A stretch of DNA of 9,016 nt from Actinocrinis sp046724665 (GTDB lineage Bacteria > Actinomycetota > Actinomycetes > Streptomycetales > Catenulisporaceae): positions 1 through 9,016 of the forward strand of contig JBKOWZ010000088.1 in assembly GCA_046724665.1 (NCBI GenBank), given 5' to 3'. The notes under the pieces are model-generated. The model was given only the letters and a program-made list of their open reading frames with translations. It ran no database searches and was not told the DNA's origin. Shown in pieces: positions 1-6,123 of the stretch (positions within the stretch are counted from its first letter, which is position 1; every line of letters begins with the position of its first letter). The position numbers and the translations under genes were made by a program.

Positions 1-867
1 GCCTGGGAGTCGCTGGCCGCGCTCGCGGCGCTGGCCGAGGAGTACGCGGCCGGGCAGCCCGAGGCGGGGCTGGCCGAGTTCGTGCGCGAACTCGAGGCCC
101 GGGCCGTGGTGCAGCACGCCCCGGTGGTGGACGGCGTCACGCTCGCCTCGCTGCACTCCGCGAAGGGTCTGGAGTGGGATGCGGTGCTGCTGGTCGGCCT
201 CACCGAAGGGCTGCTGCCGATCAGCTACGCCGAGACGCCCGACCAGGTCGAGGAGGAGCGGCGGCTGCTCTACGTCGGGGTGACCCGCGCGCGCGAGCGG
301 CTCCGGCTGTCCTGGGCGCTGGCCCGGGCCCCGGGCGGCCGGGCGACGCGGCGTCCCTCCCGGTTCCTCGACGCGTTGCGCGACGCCCAGCAGGCACGCT
401 CCGGCGGCCCCGGGGGTTCGGTGGTGCGCGGGCGCGGCGGCCGTGCGAACGGCGAGGAGAACAAGCGGCCCAAGCGCACCGGCCCGGTGCGCTGCCGCGT
501 CTGCGGGCGCTCGCTGATCGAGGCGGTGGAACGCAAGTTGGGCCGCTGCGCCGACTGTCCGTCAGATCTGGACGAGGCGCTGTTCGAGCAGTTGCGGGAA
601 TGGCGCTCGGCGCGGGCGAGCGAGCAGTCGCTGCCCGCATACTGCGTCTTCACCGACGCGACGCTCACCGCGATCGCCGAGGCGAGGCCGGCCGACCGCG
701 CCGCGCTGGCCGGGATTCCGGGCGTCGGCTCGACGAAGCTGGAGCGTTACGCGGACGAGGTACTGGCACTGCTCGCCGCCAACGGCTCCGGATCCAGCAC
801 CGACGACAACACCGACGGCTCCGCGAGCCAGGAGAGTGCGGCGGACGCGGTAGTCGAGCTGTTCTAG
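1..867 (+). CDS. uvrD2: UvrD2-type ATP-dependent DNA helicase, C-terminal part (5' end outside window)
   Basis: This is the last 288 residues of a superfamily 1A 3'-5' DNA helicase; the reading frame is open to the left edge, so the Walker A and the other N-terminal motifs lie outside. The visible part has helicase motif V (LHSAKGLEWD, about residues 51-60 of the fragment) and motif VI (EEERRLLYVGVTRARERL, about 84-101). A tetra-cysteine motif C-X2-C-X14-C-X2-C (Cys165, 168, 183, 186) follows, and then an HRDC domain (about 192-262, with FTDATL and GIPGVGSTKLERY). The order helicase core, tetra-Cys, HRDC is diagnostic of actinobacterial UvrD2 rather than UvrD1/PcrA. UvrD2 unwinds DNA during repair and is essential in mycobacteria. 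An acidic, Ser-rich tail ends the protein. It converges with the next gene with a 9-bp gap. Its position next to whiB7 is the usual arrangement in actinomycetes. Confidence 0.93.
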   Translation, partial: AWESLAALAALAEEYAAGQPEAGLAEFVRELEARAVVQHAPVVDGVTLASLHSAKGLEWDAVLLVGLTEGLLPISYAETPDQVEEERRLLYVGVTRARERLRLSWALARAPGGRATRRPSRFLDALRDAQQARSGGPGGSVVRGRGGRANGEENKRPKRTGPVRCRVCGRSLIEAVERKLGRCADCPSDLDEALFEQLREWRSARASEQSLPAYCVFTDATLTAIAEARPADRAALAGIPGVGSTKLERYADEVLALLAANGSGSSTDDNTDGSASQESAADAVVELF

Positions 868-876
868 GACGGTTTG

Positions 877-1431
877 CTACTGGACTTCCGGGGGCCTCTT
901 CTTTTTCGGCGCAGCGGCGCAGTAGTCGGCGGCGTACTGCAATACGCCGCTGACAGTGGTCCGCAGCGACGGGTGCGACCTGCCGTTCACGGTCCGCACG
1001 CGCAGCAGCACCGGCACAGCCGAGGTGTGCTTGAGCTTGTGCTGGACCGCAGGGCAGTTGAACGGCGCGCTGACGTGCAGCGCGGCGGTGCCGCCTGACC
1101 TGATCACCGTCCACGCGCCATCCCACAGGATCCGTGGCGCGCTCGGCAGGTACAGGCCGACGACGGTCACCGCGAACGGGCTGTCGTTGCGAATCGGCAC
1201 CGTCACCCGGTAGTAGTCGCCGGGCACGGCGTAGGTCGAGGGATCCACCGCCGCCCGGACGATCGCGGCATCGTTCCTCTGTCGCGACGGCAATCCGCTG
1301 TTGTACACCCAGCTGCTGGCGACTCCCGCGAACAGGGCCAGCACCGTCAACAGGATCAGGGCACCGCGACGGCGGCGCTTCGGCGCTGACTCTTCAGCCA
1401 TCGTCGCCGTGTCGAGCGTCTCGCCGTTCAT
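877..1431 (-). CDS. Single-pass membrane protein of unknown function, paralogue of upstream gene
   Basis: This encodes a 184-residue protein that I do not recognise. A short cytoplasmic N-terminus ends in a basic KRRRR cluster (19-22). A hydrophobic segment follows (about 24-44), so an N-in, C-out topology is expected. The rest (about 50-175) is beta-rich, contains two cysteines (Cys126, Cys171) that could form a disulphide outside the cell, and ends in a Lys/Pro-rich tail. I chose ATG 1431 because it overlaps the stop of the upstream gene as ATGA, the classic sign of translational coupling. A GTG at 1440 and an ATG at about 1401 are alternatives. The extracellular part aligns by eye with that of the preceding gene (I-x-N-D, G-T-A, N-C, N-G-x-x-H and a late Cys), so the two look like tandem duplicates. 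Function is unknown. Confidence 0.75.
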   Translation of the reverse strand: MNGETLDTATMAEESAPKRRRRGALILLTVLALFAGVASSWVYNSGLPSRQRNDAAIVRAAVDPSTYAVPGDYYRVTVPIRNDSPFAVTVVGLYLPSAPRILWDGAWTVIRSGGTAALHVSAPFNCPAVQHKLKHTSAVPVLLRVRTVNGRSHPSLRTTVSGVLQYAADYCAAAPKKKRPPEVQ

Positions 1432-2210
1432 CGCGTGCACACCCGCCCCTGGATCGCGAACGCCGTGGTATCGACGGTCAGGTTCGTCGAGTGCGCGGCA
1501 CCGTTCGTGTCGTTCACCGAAACCGCCACGGCCGTGGCCTGCTGGACCGGACCCGGCTGCCCGGCGACGAACGCGTGGGTGACCGGCAGAGCCGCGTCAC
1601 AGTTCACGGTCACCGTCCCGACCAGCTGAGCCGTGCCATGCCCAGCGATGTAGCCGGTGCTGCTGCTGGGCGCGAGCCGGACGCTCCCCGAGAGGTACGG
1701 ACCCGTCAGCGTGCCGCCCTTGAGGGTGACCCCGTCCACCCCGTCGTTCGTGATGCCGATCGAAACGTGCGCGGTGCGATCGCCGCTGAGCACGACGGTC
1801 GGCGGCACGGTGCTCATCGCCGCCTTGCCGGTGAGCCCGGCGGACTTCACCGCCGGCGCGCCGCTGAGGTGCACGATCGCCAGCGCGCGGTTGGTCGCGG
1901 CCCGCTGCGCGACGAAGACCCCGTTGGTCACCGCCCACCCGATCGCCGCCACCACCGCGACCAGCAGCACCCTGTCGGCCAGCAGCTTGGTCCGCCGCCA
2001 GTGCGGCGATGTCAGAAAGCGGTCAACTCGCGCGGACACCGCGGCCCGGACCGCGCTCCACGCTTCGATCACGCGCCTGATCCTCGTCGGGCGCGGGGTT
2101 GGCTTTCGGGCGCCCGGGTTCGGCGGACCGACTCCGGCGGGCGCCTGTGTTGCGGGCGGAGATGATTCGGTGCTGGTTGACACAGTCCTAGAAGACGCGA
2201 GGTGCCGCAT
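1428..2210 (-). CDS. Single-pass membrane protein of unknown function with extracellular beta-rich domain
   Basis: This encodes 260 residues with no family I can name. The first 40 residues are rich in Ser, Thr, Pro and Ala and probably disordered. A basic, probably helical stretch follows (about 42-79). A hydrophobic segment lies at about 80-102, and the rest is a Val/Thr/Gly-rich domain typical of beta-sandwich folds, with cysteines at 204 and 258. Start: ATG 2210 is preceded by GGAG/GGGA-type purine runs. A GTG ten codons in, with AGGAC just upstream, is an alternative. It is the first gene of a two-gene operon; its TGA overlaps the ATG of the next gene. A TTACCG/GTGCCCTT repeat lies 25-61 bp upstream of the start and may be its operator. 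Partnership with the second protein in one membrane complex is only inference. Confidence 0.75.
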   Translation of the reverse strand: MRHLASSRTVSTSTESSPPATQAPAGVGPPNPGARKPTPRPTRIRRVIEAWSAVRAAVSARVDRFLTSPHWRRTKLLADRVLLVAVVAAIGWAVTNGVFVAQRAATNRALAIVHLSGAPAVKSAGLTGKAAMSTVPPTVVLSGDRTAHVSIGITNDGVDGVTLKGGTLTGPYLSGSVRLAPSSSTGYIAGHGTAQLVGTVTVNCDAALPVTHAFVAGQPGPVQQATAVAVSVNDTNGAAHSTNLTVDTTAFAIQGRVCTR

Positions 2211-2234
2211 CGTCGTTCCCGTCTCCGCCTGACT

Positions 2235-2271
2235 TTACCGAGTCGTGCCCTTGTTACCGGGTGCCCTTACC
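2235..2271. repeat. Short tandem repeat TTACCG-n-GTGCCCTT upstream of the membrane-protein operon
   Basis: TTACCG (2235-2240) followed by GTGCCCTT (2245-2252) is repeated as TTACCG (2254-2259) and GTGCCCTT (2261-2268), with a third TTACC at 2267-2271. On the minus strand it reads as GGTAA/AAGGGCAC units. It sits 25-61 bp upstream of the start codon at 2210, within the likely promoter or 5' UTR of that operon, so it could be a regulator-binding array. I see no convincing -35/-10 pair here. The rest of the 2211-2472 spacer holds nothing I can support as a gene. Confidence 0.45.
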
Positions 2272-2472
2272 AAGGCGACTACATTCTCCCCGAGAAGTTG
2301 GCCGGCAAGGGGTGACACCGCCCTTCAACCATGACAGGATAGTGGGGCGACAGCGGGGGAGCTGTGTCGTGACCGCTCAAACGGCCCACGAGATTCACCC
2401 GCCGCGCGCTGACGCCCGGTCCTCGAAGCAGCAGCGGGACCCCGCGTCGGAGAGTACGAAAACACGCAGGTC

Positions 2473-2510
2473 AAAAATGGTTTGCGAGGCGGAGACGACT
2501 CCCCTAGCCT
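2473..2510 (+). promoter_or_regulatory. WhiB7-dependent (autoregulatory) promoter of the whiB7 leader
   Basis: An AT-rich block AAAAAT (2473-2478), rare in this GC-rich DNA, lies directly before a -35-like TTGCGA (2482-2487). A 17-bp spacer follows, then a -10-like TAGCCT (2505-2510, TAnnnT form). The predicted transcription start is about 2516-2517. Known WhiB7 promoters have an AT-rich block a few bases upstream of the -35, bound by the WhiB7 AT-hook while WhiB7 contacts the primary sigma factor. The match in order and spacing makes this the likely autoregulated whiB7 promoter. The transcript would carry a leader of about 725 nt before the whiB7 start codon. Confidence 0.75.
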
Positions 2511-2623
2511 CTCCAGCACATGGAGTGGCCGCAGGCGGGTCCAACTCCAGCGCAACGAACACGGATGCATCGTCGTCAGCTCGCACCTGATGACGGTCTA
2601 GCAGAAGGCAGGAGGCGAGACAC

Positions 2624-2992
2624 GTGCGGACAACCAGTGAATTCTTTGCGGCGGTGAAACCGTCCGTTACGGCCCTGCCCACCTGCCTGACCCTGTGGGC
2701 CACCCCTGTCTCGGACGTGCCCGCCTTCGCCATCGCCTCCCGGCCCGCCGTGGCCGCTGTCCCGTCGTGGACGGCTGCCCTGGCGCGACCGACGAGCCGC
2801 GTCGCGGCCACCGGTGTCGGCTATGCCGCCACCGCCGTCGCCGGCACGCGGCGCGGAGTCGATGACCGCGGGCGAGGCGCCCTGGACGGCACGGCCGCCG
2901 GCACGCGCTTCATCGGCAGCAATGGCAAGCAGCAGGACCAGCTCCACCTGATGTCCCGTCGGGACCCCCGCTCCTGGAGACCACCGGCCTGA
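2624..2992 (+). CDS. Upstream ORF (leader peptide) of the whiB7 attenuator
   Basis: This is a 122-codon ORF starting at GTG 2624, with a near-perfect Shine-Dalgarno AGGAGG (2610-2615) 8 nt upstream. It lies between the WhiB7-type promoter and the whiB7 terminator. The peptide shows no recognisable domain. It is rich in Ala (23 of 122 residues, six Ala-Ala pairs), Thr and Val, and its last residues are Arg/Pro-rich with a terminal Pro-Pro-Ala. Its TGA (2990-2992) is embedded in the 5' arm of a possible antiterminator, which suggests that the act of translating it, not the peptide, is what matters. uORF-dependent control of whiB7/wblC is established in mycobacteria and Streptomyces. Long open frames on the other strand here look like GC shadows. 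The main doubt is whether the natural uORF uses this full length. Confidence 0.72.
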   Translation: MRTTSEFFAAVKPSVTALPTCLTLWATPVSDVPAFAIASRPAVAAVPSWTAALARPTSRVAATGVGYAATAVAGTRRGVDDRGRGALDGTAAGTRFIGSNGKQQDQLHLMSRRDPRSWRPPA

Positions 2993-3022
2993 CTTACCGT
3001 CAAGCCAGCGACCTTCAGGCCG
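2985..3022 (+). promoter_or_regulatory. Candidate antiterminator hairpin spanning the uORF stop codon
   Basis: CGGCCTGA (2985-2992) is perfectly complementary to TCAGGCCG (3015-3022), giving 8 bp around a 22-nt loop. Two more C-G pairs (2981-2982 with 3024-3025) are possible across a small internal loop. The 5' arm contains the uORF TGA. The 3' arm overlaps bases 3017-3022 of the terminator stem, so the two hairpins cannot coexist. A ribosome terminating at 2990-2992 would mask the 5' arm and allow the terminator; one stalled far upstream would leave it free. This reading is inference from base pairing; folding energies were not computed. Confidence 0.6.
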
Positions 3023-3059
3023 CGGAACCCGAGATCCGGGATCCGCGGCCTTCTTGTTT
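3017..3059 (+). terminator. Intrinsic terminator (attenuator) in the whiB7 leader
   Basis: AGGCCGCGGA (3017-3026) pairs perfectly with TCCGCGGCCT (3042-3051). Beyond an A-A mismatch a further CCCG/CGGG helix (3028-3031 with 3037-3040) closes on the loop AGATC. The T-rich run TTCTTGTTT (3051-3059) follows. This is a strong Rho-independent terminator located 25 nt after the uORF stop and 184 nt before the whiB7 start, with the uORF as the only gene upstream of it on the transcript. That placement fits an attenuator rather than the end of a protein-coding operon. Confidence 0.85.
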
Positions 3060-3243
3060 CCTCCGGCTCGGCCGGGGGTGCGAGGGGCGGCGGGACCTGA
3101 GCCACCTTCAGATCACGACCGAGGAAGACGGCGAGTTGACCGAGACAGCGCAGCTCGAGACCCGCAGCCAGACCCCGAGCACCACCGCAGTGACTTATGG
3201 CACCGCAGCCGGCGGCGCCGAAGCCGAGAGGAAGGAAGCAACG
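3060..3243 (+). other. Distal part of the whiB7 leader, with whiB7 ribosome binding site
   Basis: This is untranslated leader between the attenuator and whiB7. A compact hairpin, CCTCCGGC pairing with GCCGGGGG (3060-3067 with 3071-3078, one G-U pair), follows the terminator directly and could stabilise read-through RNA or insulate the terminator. The whiB7 ribosome binding site is the purine run GGAAGGAAG (3230-3238), 5 nt before ATG 3244. A frame open from TTG 3136 into whiB7 would add 36 low-complexity residues, but it has a poorer start context and is not supported by family lengths. Confidence 0.5.
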
Positions 3244-3528
3244 ATGCAGCTGACCGTGTTCGAGCCGGTCCCGCTCGCCGACGACCTGCCGTGTCGTTCC
3301 AGCGACCCGGAGCTGTTCTTCGCCGAGTCGCCGGCGGACGTCGAGTTCGCCAAGAGCATCTGCACCGCCTGCCCGATCCGCGAGGCCTGCCTCTCCGGCG
3401 CGCTCGAGCGCAAGGAGCCGTGGGGCGTCTGGGGCGGCGAGCTGTTCGTCCAGGGCGTGATCGTGGCCCGCAAGCGGCCGCGCGGCCGCCCGCGCAAGAC
3501 CGACGTCGCGCTCGCCGCGGCGGCCTAG
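3244..3528 (+). CDS. whiB7: WhiB7 (WblC) iron-sulphur transcription factor for intrinsic antibiotic resistance
   Basis: This 94-residue protein is a clear WhiB7. It has the four Fe-S cluster cysteines Cys17, Cys40, Cys43 and Cys49 (C-X2-C-X5-C in the core), the EPWGVWGGE turn (58-66), and the C-terminal AT-hook RGRPRK (80-85) that marks WhiB7 among WhiB paralogues. WhiB7 binds a [4Fe-4S] cluster and region 4 of the primary sigma factor. It uses the AT-hook to activate promoters with an AT-rich block upstream of the -35, inducing resistance to ribosome-targeting drugs. ATG 3244 has a good ribosome binding site, and the length agrees with mycobacterial WhiB7 (about 92 aa). Expression is expected to be controlled at the promoter (2473-2510, autoactivation) and by uORF attenuation (2985-3059). 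Its position beside uvrD2 is conserved. Confidence 0.96.
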   Translation: MQLTVFEPVPLADDLPCRSSDPELFFAESPADVEFAKSICTACPIREACLSGALERKEPWGVWGGELFVQGVIVARKRPRGRPRKTDVALAAAA

Positions 3529-3666
3529 GTCCCCGTCAGCATCCGATATCCGAGAAACATCCACCGAACCAGGAAGCGATCTACCCCGATGTCCACTACC
3601 GATCTGTTCGTTCCCCCGGTCTCCGGCGACGCCATTCCTTCCGACCTTCGTATCAGGAGCAACGCG

Positions 3667-3795
3667 ATGATCCACACCCACTATCAGCTGATTCAAGAAC
3701 TGCACCGCGAACGGTTACGACAAGCGGAAAGGCACCGCGTCCAGCGCGCGGCGCTACGTGCGCGCCGTGCCCTCGCTCAGCAGTTGATGCGGTAA
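3667..3795 (+). CDS. Very small basic helical protein downstream of whiB7
   Basis: This 42-residue ORF starts at ATG 3667 with AGGAG (3655-3659) 7 nt upstream. The product is almost entirely charged helix: a short MIHTHYQLIQEL start and then Arg/Ala/Gln/Leu-rich sequence, with more than ten arginines and no cysteine. It resembles the roughly 45-residue Arg-rich small proteins common in actinomycetes, whose function is unknown to me. An in-frame ATG at 3589 (AGGAAG 12 nt upstream) would add 26 residues with a different, non-helical character; I prefer the shorter form on ribosome-binding-site quality. It lies 138 bp after whiB7 with no terminator visible between, so it may be co-transcribed and thus drug-induced. 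No function is assigned. Confidence 0.55.
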   Translation: MIHTHYQLIQELHRERLRQAERHRVQRAALRARRALAQQLMR

Positions 3796-3860
3796 CTGCT
3801 CATAGCGATAGCTATAGATAGCGAGATGCGGTTCGACCGCTGACAACCGGCAACATGAAA

Positions 3861-3898
3861 CGGCTCGCCCTCCCGGATCCACCGGAGAGGGCGAGCCG
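3861..3898. terminator. Hairpin terminator between the whiB7 unit and the secreted hydrolase gene
   Basis: CGGCTCGCCCTC (3861-3872) pairs perfectly over 12 bp with GAGGGCGAGCCG (3887-3898), and the loop contains a further CCGG/CCGG pairing. Read on the minus strand it is followed by TTTCATG, so it best serves the hydrolase gene that ends 26 bp away. On the plus strand CTTGCGTT follows, so it may also stop transcription from the small ORF. It is probably bidirectional. Confidence 0.8.
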
Positions 3899-3924
3899 CT
3901 TGCGTTACCGCGGGTGCTTCGTCG

Positions 3925-6123
3925 TTACGCCTTCGCGGTCAGCGCCTTCGCCGCCTCGATCAGGGCCGGGAAGCTGTTGTGGCCCGAGCCCTGGATGCCG
4001 TGCGGCGACACCGACGCGTGGGGCGAGAGCGGGGCGCCGGCCGAGCCGAAGAACTGGCTGTTGATCAGCCGGTTCATCTGCGCCGCCAGTGCGTCGCGCT
4101 CCTGGCCGAGCTGCGCGAGGAACGCGGTGGTGCGCAGGTAGGTCGCGTCGCCGTCCGAGGTTGACTCGATCGCCGCCGTCGCGGTCTTCAGCGTCGCGGT
4201 GGCGAACGCGCCGACCGAGGCGTTCAGCTGCTTGTACGCCGCGGCCAGCGACTCGTACAGCGGCTGAGCGTGCTGCACCGACGTCGGCAACGCGCTGCGG
4301 TTCAGGAAGCCGATCAGCGGAACGCCGTCGTAGGCGTAGTCGTCCGTGAGCCCGAGCAGCGCCATCATCGTCGGCCGGATGTCGGTGTGGTCTGACCAGA
4401 CCGCGCTGGTGGTGCCGAGATGCTTGACCCCGGGGCCGACCAGGCCGAGCCAGGTGGTGTCGATGTCCGGCGCGAAGTCGCCGTGGTTCCAGGCGAACCC
4501 GGGCTGCACCTGCACGCAGGGCGCCGTGCAGTTCGCCGCGCCGCCGAAGACGAAGTAGTCGGGGTCGGCGAACTCGGTCACCGTCGGCGTGCGCAGCGGG
4601 TCGCCGCTGATCATGTGCAGGATGTTCATCTCGGTCTGGTCGGCCATGTACGCCGCGATCGGGCCGGTGTTGCCGGTGATCGGGTTGGTCGCGGTGACCG
4701 CGGCCACCGCCTTCTCGAACGCCCGGGTGGTCGGGTCGGTCTGCGCCGGGTTGCCGTTGATCCAGTAGTTGGGCGCCGAGTCGGCGTGGATGCCGAACGC
4801 GGTCGTGTTGTTCTGCTGGGTCGCCAGCAGGCCCCTGATGTTCGCGTTGACCTCACCGATCGTCGAGTACGTGCACGGCACGTTCACGCCGTCGCAGTCC
4901 GCCGGGCTCGGCGGTCCGCCGACGAAGTGGTCGTTCTCGTCCGCGGTCACCACGAACAGGGTGTTGGACTTGTTGATCCCGTCCTTGGCCAGCCGGCTGA
5001 AGAACTGGCCGAACGCGGTGTCGTACGACTTGAGCGCGGCGACGTACCCGGCCTGGCCCGGGCCGTATGCCCCGCCGCCGTTGTGGTTGTCGTGCGCGTC
5101 GGAGATGTAGGAGTAGGTGACCGGGATGCCGGCCTCCTGCATCTGCGCGGTGTAGCCGAGGCTGGTCGCGGCGCTCATCCCGTCGAAGCCCGGGAAGGCG
5201 TTGGTGCCGGTGACCGGGTCGATGATCGGGGTGACGCCGTCCGCCTGGGTGACCGGGCCGTTGGGGGATATCGCCGGGTTGGTGTACTTGGCCCCGAACA
5301 GCGCCTGGTAGCCGTCGTAGCCGCCGGGCTCGTCGGGCAGCACGTCGGGCTTGGCGTTGGCCGAGTGCGCGCACAGCGCGGAGTCCTTGGCGCAGTGCAC
5401 GCCGATGCCCACGAAGTCGGCGAAGGCCAGGTTCGGGTTGGCGGCCAGCTCGGCGGCCTCCGCCGAGTTCGCGCCGAACACCTTCGGGATGTCGATCTTG
5501 GTGTTCTCCAGGATGGTGTTCGCGGTGGACACCGAGCCGAAGTCGCAGCCGGCCCGGGTGTAGCCGACCCACGGCGCCGGGGTGTTCTTCCCGGCCGGGG
5601 TGACCATCGTCGGCGCGGTGTCGGTCGGCGTCGGCGTCGAGGAGTCGGCGACGCCGTCGGTCCAGTACGCGAAGGACGTGGCCGAGTTCGTCGTGCCGTT
5701 CGGGGTGTAGTAGCGGTACGAGTTCGACACCGGCTGGCCGTGCTCCGAGCCGTACAGGCCGGTGATCGAGGTGAGGATGTCGTTGCCGGTGTGCGCGATC
5801 AGCGGCGTGTGGTTGTTCGCGTCCATCGTGCCGTTGTCGTTGATGAAGCCGAGCAGGTTCGGCATCTGCTCCAGGTCGCTCGGCACGTTCGGGTTGTCCC
5901 GGGTCAGGTGCACGTTGTCGAAGTCGATGTAGATGACGTGTTTGATCGCGCTGCCCCGCTGGTTCAATGCACAGTCGGGGTCCGCGCTCGTGATGCCCGC
6001 GCGTGTCGCGCCGTGCTGCGCGGTGCCCGCCTGCGCGGCGGCGGCGGACGTGCCGGCGACCAGCGCCACCGCGATGAAGGGTACGAGGCCGCGGCCGCGG
6101 CCCGGCCTTCCCATGCGTCCCAT
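3925..6123 (-). CDS. Secreted alkaline-phosphatase-superfamily hydrolase (phosphoesterase/sulfatase-like)
   Basis: This 732-residue exported protein begins with an Arg-rich n-region, a hydrophobic core (about 13-30) and an Ala-rich cleavage zone, which is a Sec-type signal peptide. I chose ATG 6123 because GGGGAG lies 9 nt upstream and it places the signal at the N-terminus; the frame is open to about 6222. Motifs fit the alkaline phosphatase/sulfatase metal-dependent fold: a first strand with a metal-ligand Asp (IDFDN, 66-70), a HTPLIAHTGN segment (105-114) likely to hold the Thr nucleophile, DENDH (395-399) and SDH (577-579) as distal metal ligands. The C-terminal 110 residues are helical. 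The substrate cannot be told from sequence; phosphoesters are plausible. It is a single-gene unit with its own terminator. Its placement between whiB7 and the ABC1 gene is unusual in my experience and suggests local insertion. Confidence 0.75.
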   Translation of the reverse strand: MGRMGRPGRGRGLVPFIAVALVAGTSAAAAQAGTAQHGATRAGITSADPDCALNQRGSAIKHVIYIDFDNVHLTRDNPNVPSDLEQMPNLLGFINDNGTMDANNHTPLIAHTGNDILTSITGLYGSEHGQPVSNSYRYYTPNGTTNSATSFAYWTDGVADSSTPTPTDTAPTMVTPAGKNTPAPWVGYTRAGCDFGSVSTANTILENTKIDIPKVFGANSAEAAELAANPNLAFADFVGIGVHCAKDSALCAHSANAKPDVLPDEPGGYDGYQALFGAKYTNPAISPNGPVTQADGVTPIIDPVTGTNAFPGFDGMSAATSLGYTAQMQEAGIPVTYSYISDAHDNHNGGGAYGPGQAGYVAALKSYDTAFGQFFSRLAKDGINKSNTLFVVTADENDHFVGGPPSPADCDGVNVPCTYSTIGEVNANIRGLLATQQNNTTAFGIHADSAPNYWINGNPAQTDPTTRAFEKAVAAVTATNPITGNTGPIAAYMADQTEMNILHMISGDPLRTPTVTEFADPDYFVFGGAANCTAPCVQVQPGFAWNHGDFAPDIDTTWLGLVGPGVKHLGTTSAVWSDHTDIRPTMMALLGLTDDYAYDGVPLIGFLNRSALPTSVQHAQPLYESLAAAYKQLNASVGAFATATLKTATAAIESTSDGDATYLRTTAFLAQLGQERDALAAQMNRLINSQFFGSAGAPLSPHASVSPHGIQGSGHNSFPALIEAAKALTAKA

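Noticed and set aside
929..950. 8-bp inverted repeat GCGGCGTA/TACGCCGC near the uvrD2 3' end
   Set aside because: It lies inside a coding region, lacks a T-run, and can be explained by codon use in the membrane-protein gene.
2261..2590. Plus-strand 109-codon frame upstream of the whiB7 uORF
   Set aside because: It spans the predicted whiB7 promoter, has no family features and low-complexity Ser/Ala/Arg content.
3136..3243. TTG start giving a 36-residue N-terminal extension of WhiB7
   Set aside because: The extension is low-complexity, the ATG at 3244 has a better ribosome binding site, and the resulting 94-aa length fits the family.
2821..3705. Minus-strand open frame of 294 codons opposite the whiB7 leader and whiB7
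   Set aside because: It covers the whiB7 terminator and coding region in antisense and has no recognisable domain or good ribosome binding site.
3801..3822. AT-rich stretch with three ATAGC units after the small ORF; possible antisense promoter
   Set aside because: No -35/-10 pair has acceptable spacing on either strand, and no gene downstream needs it.
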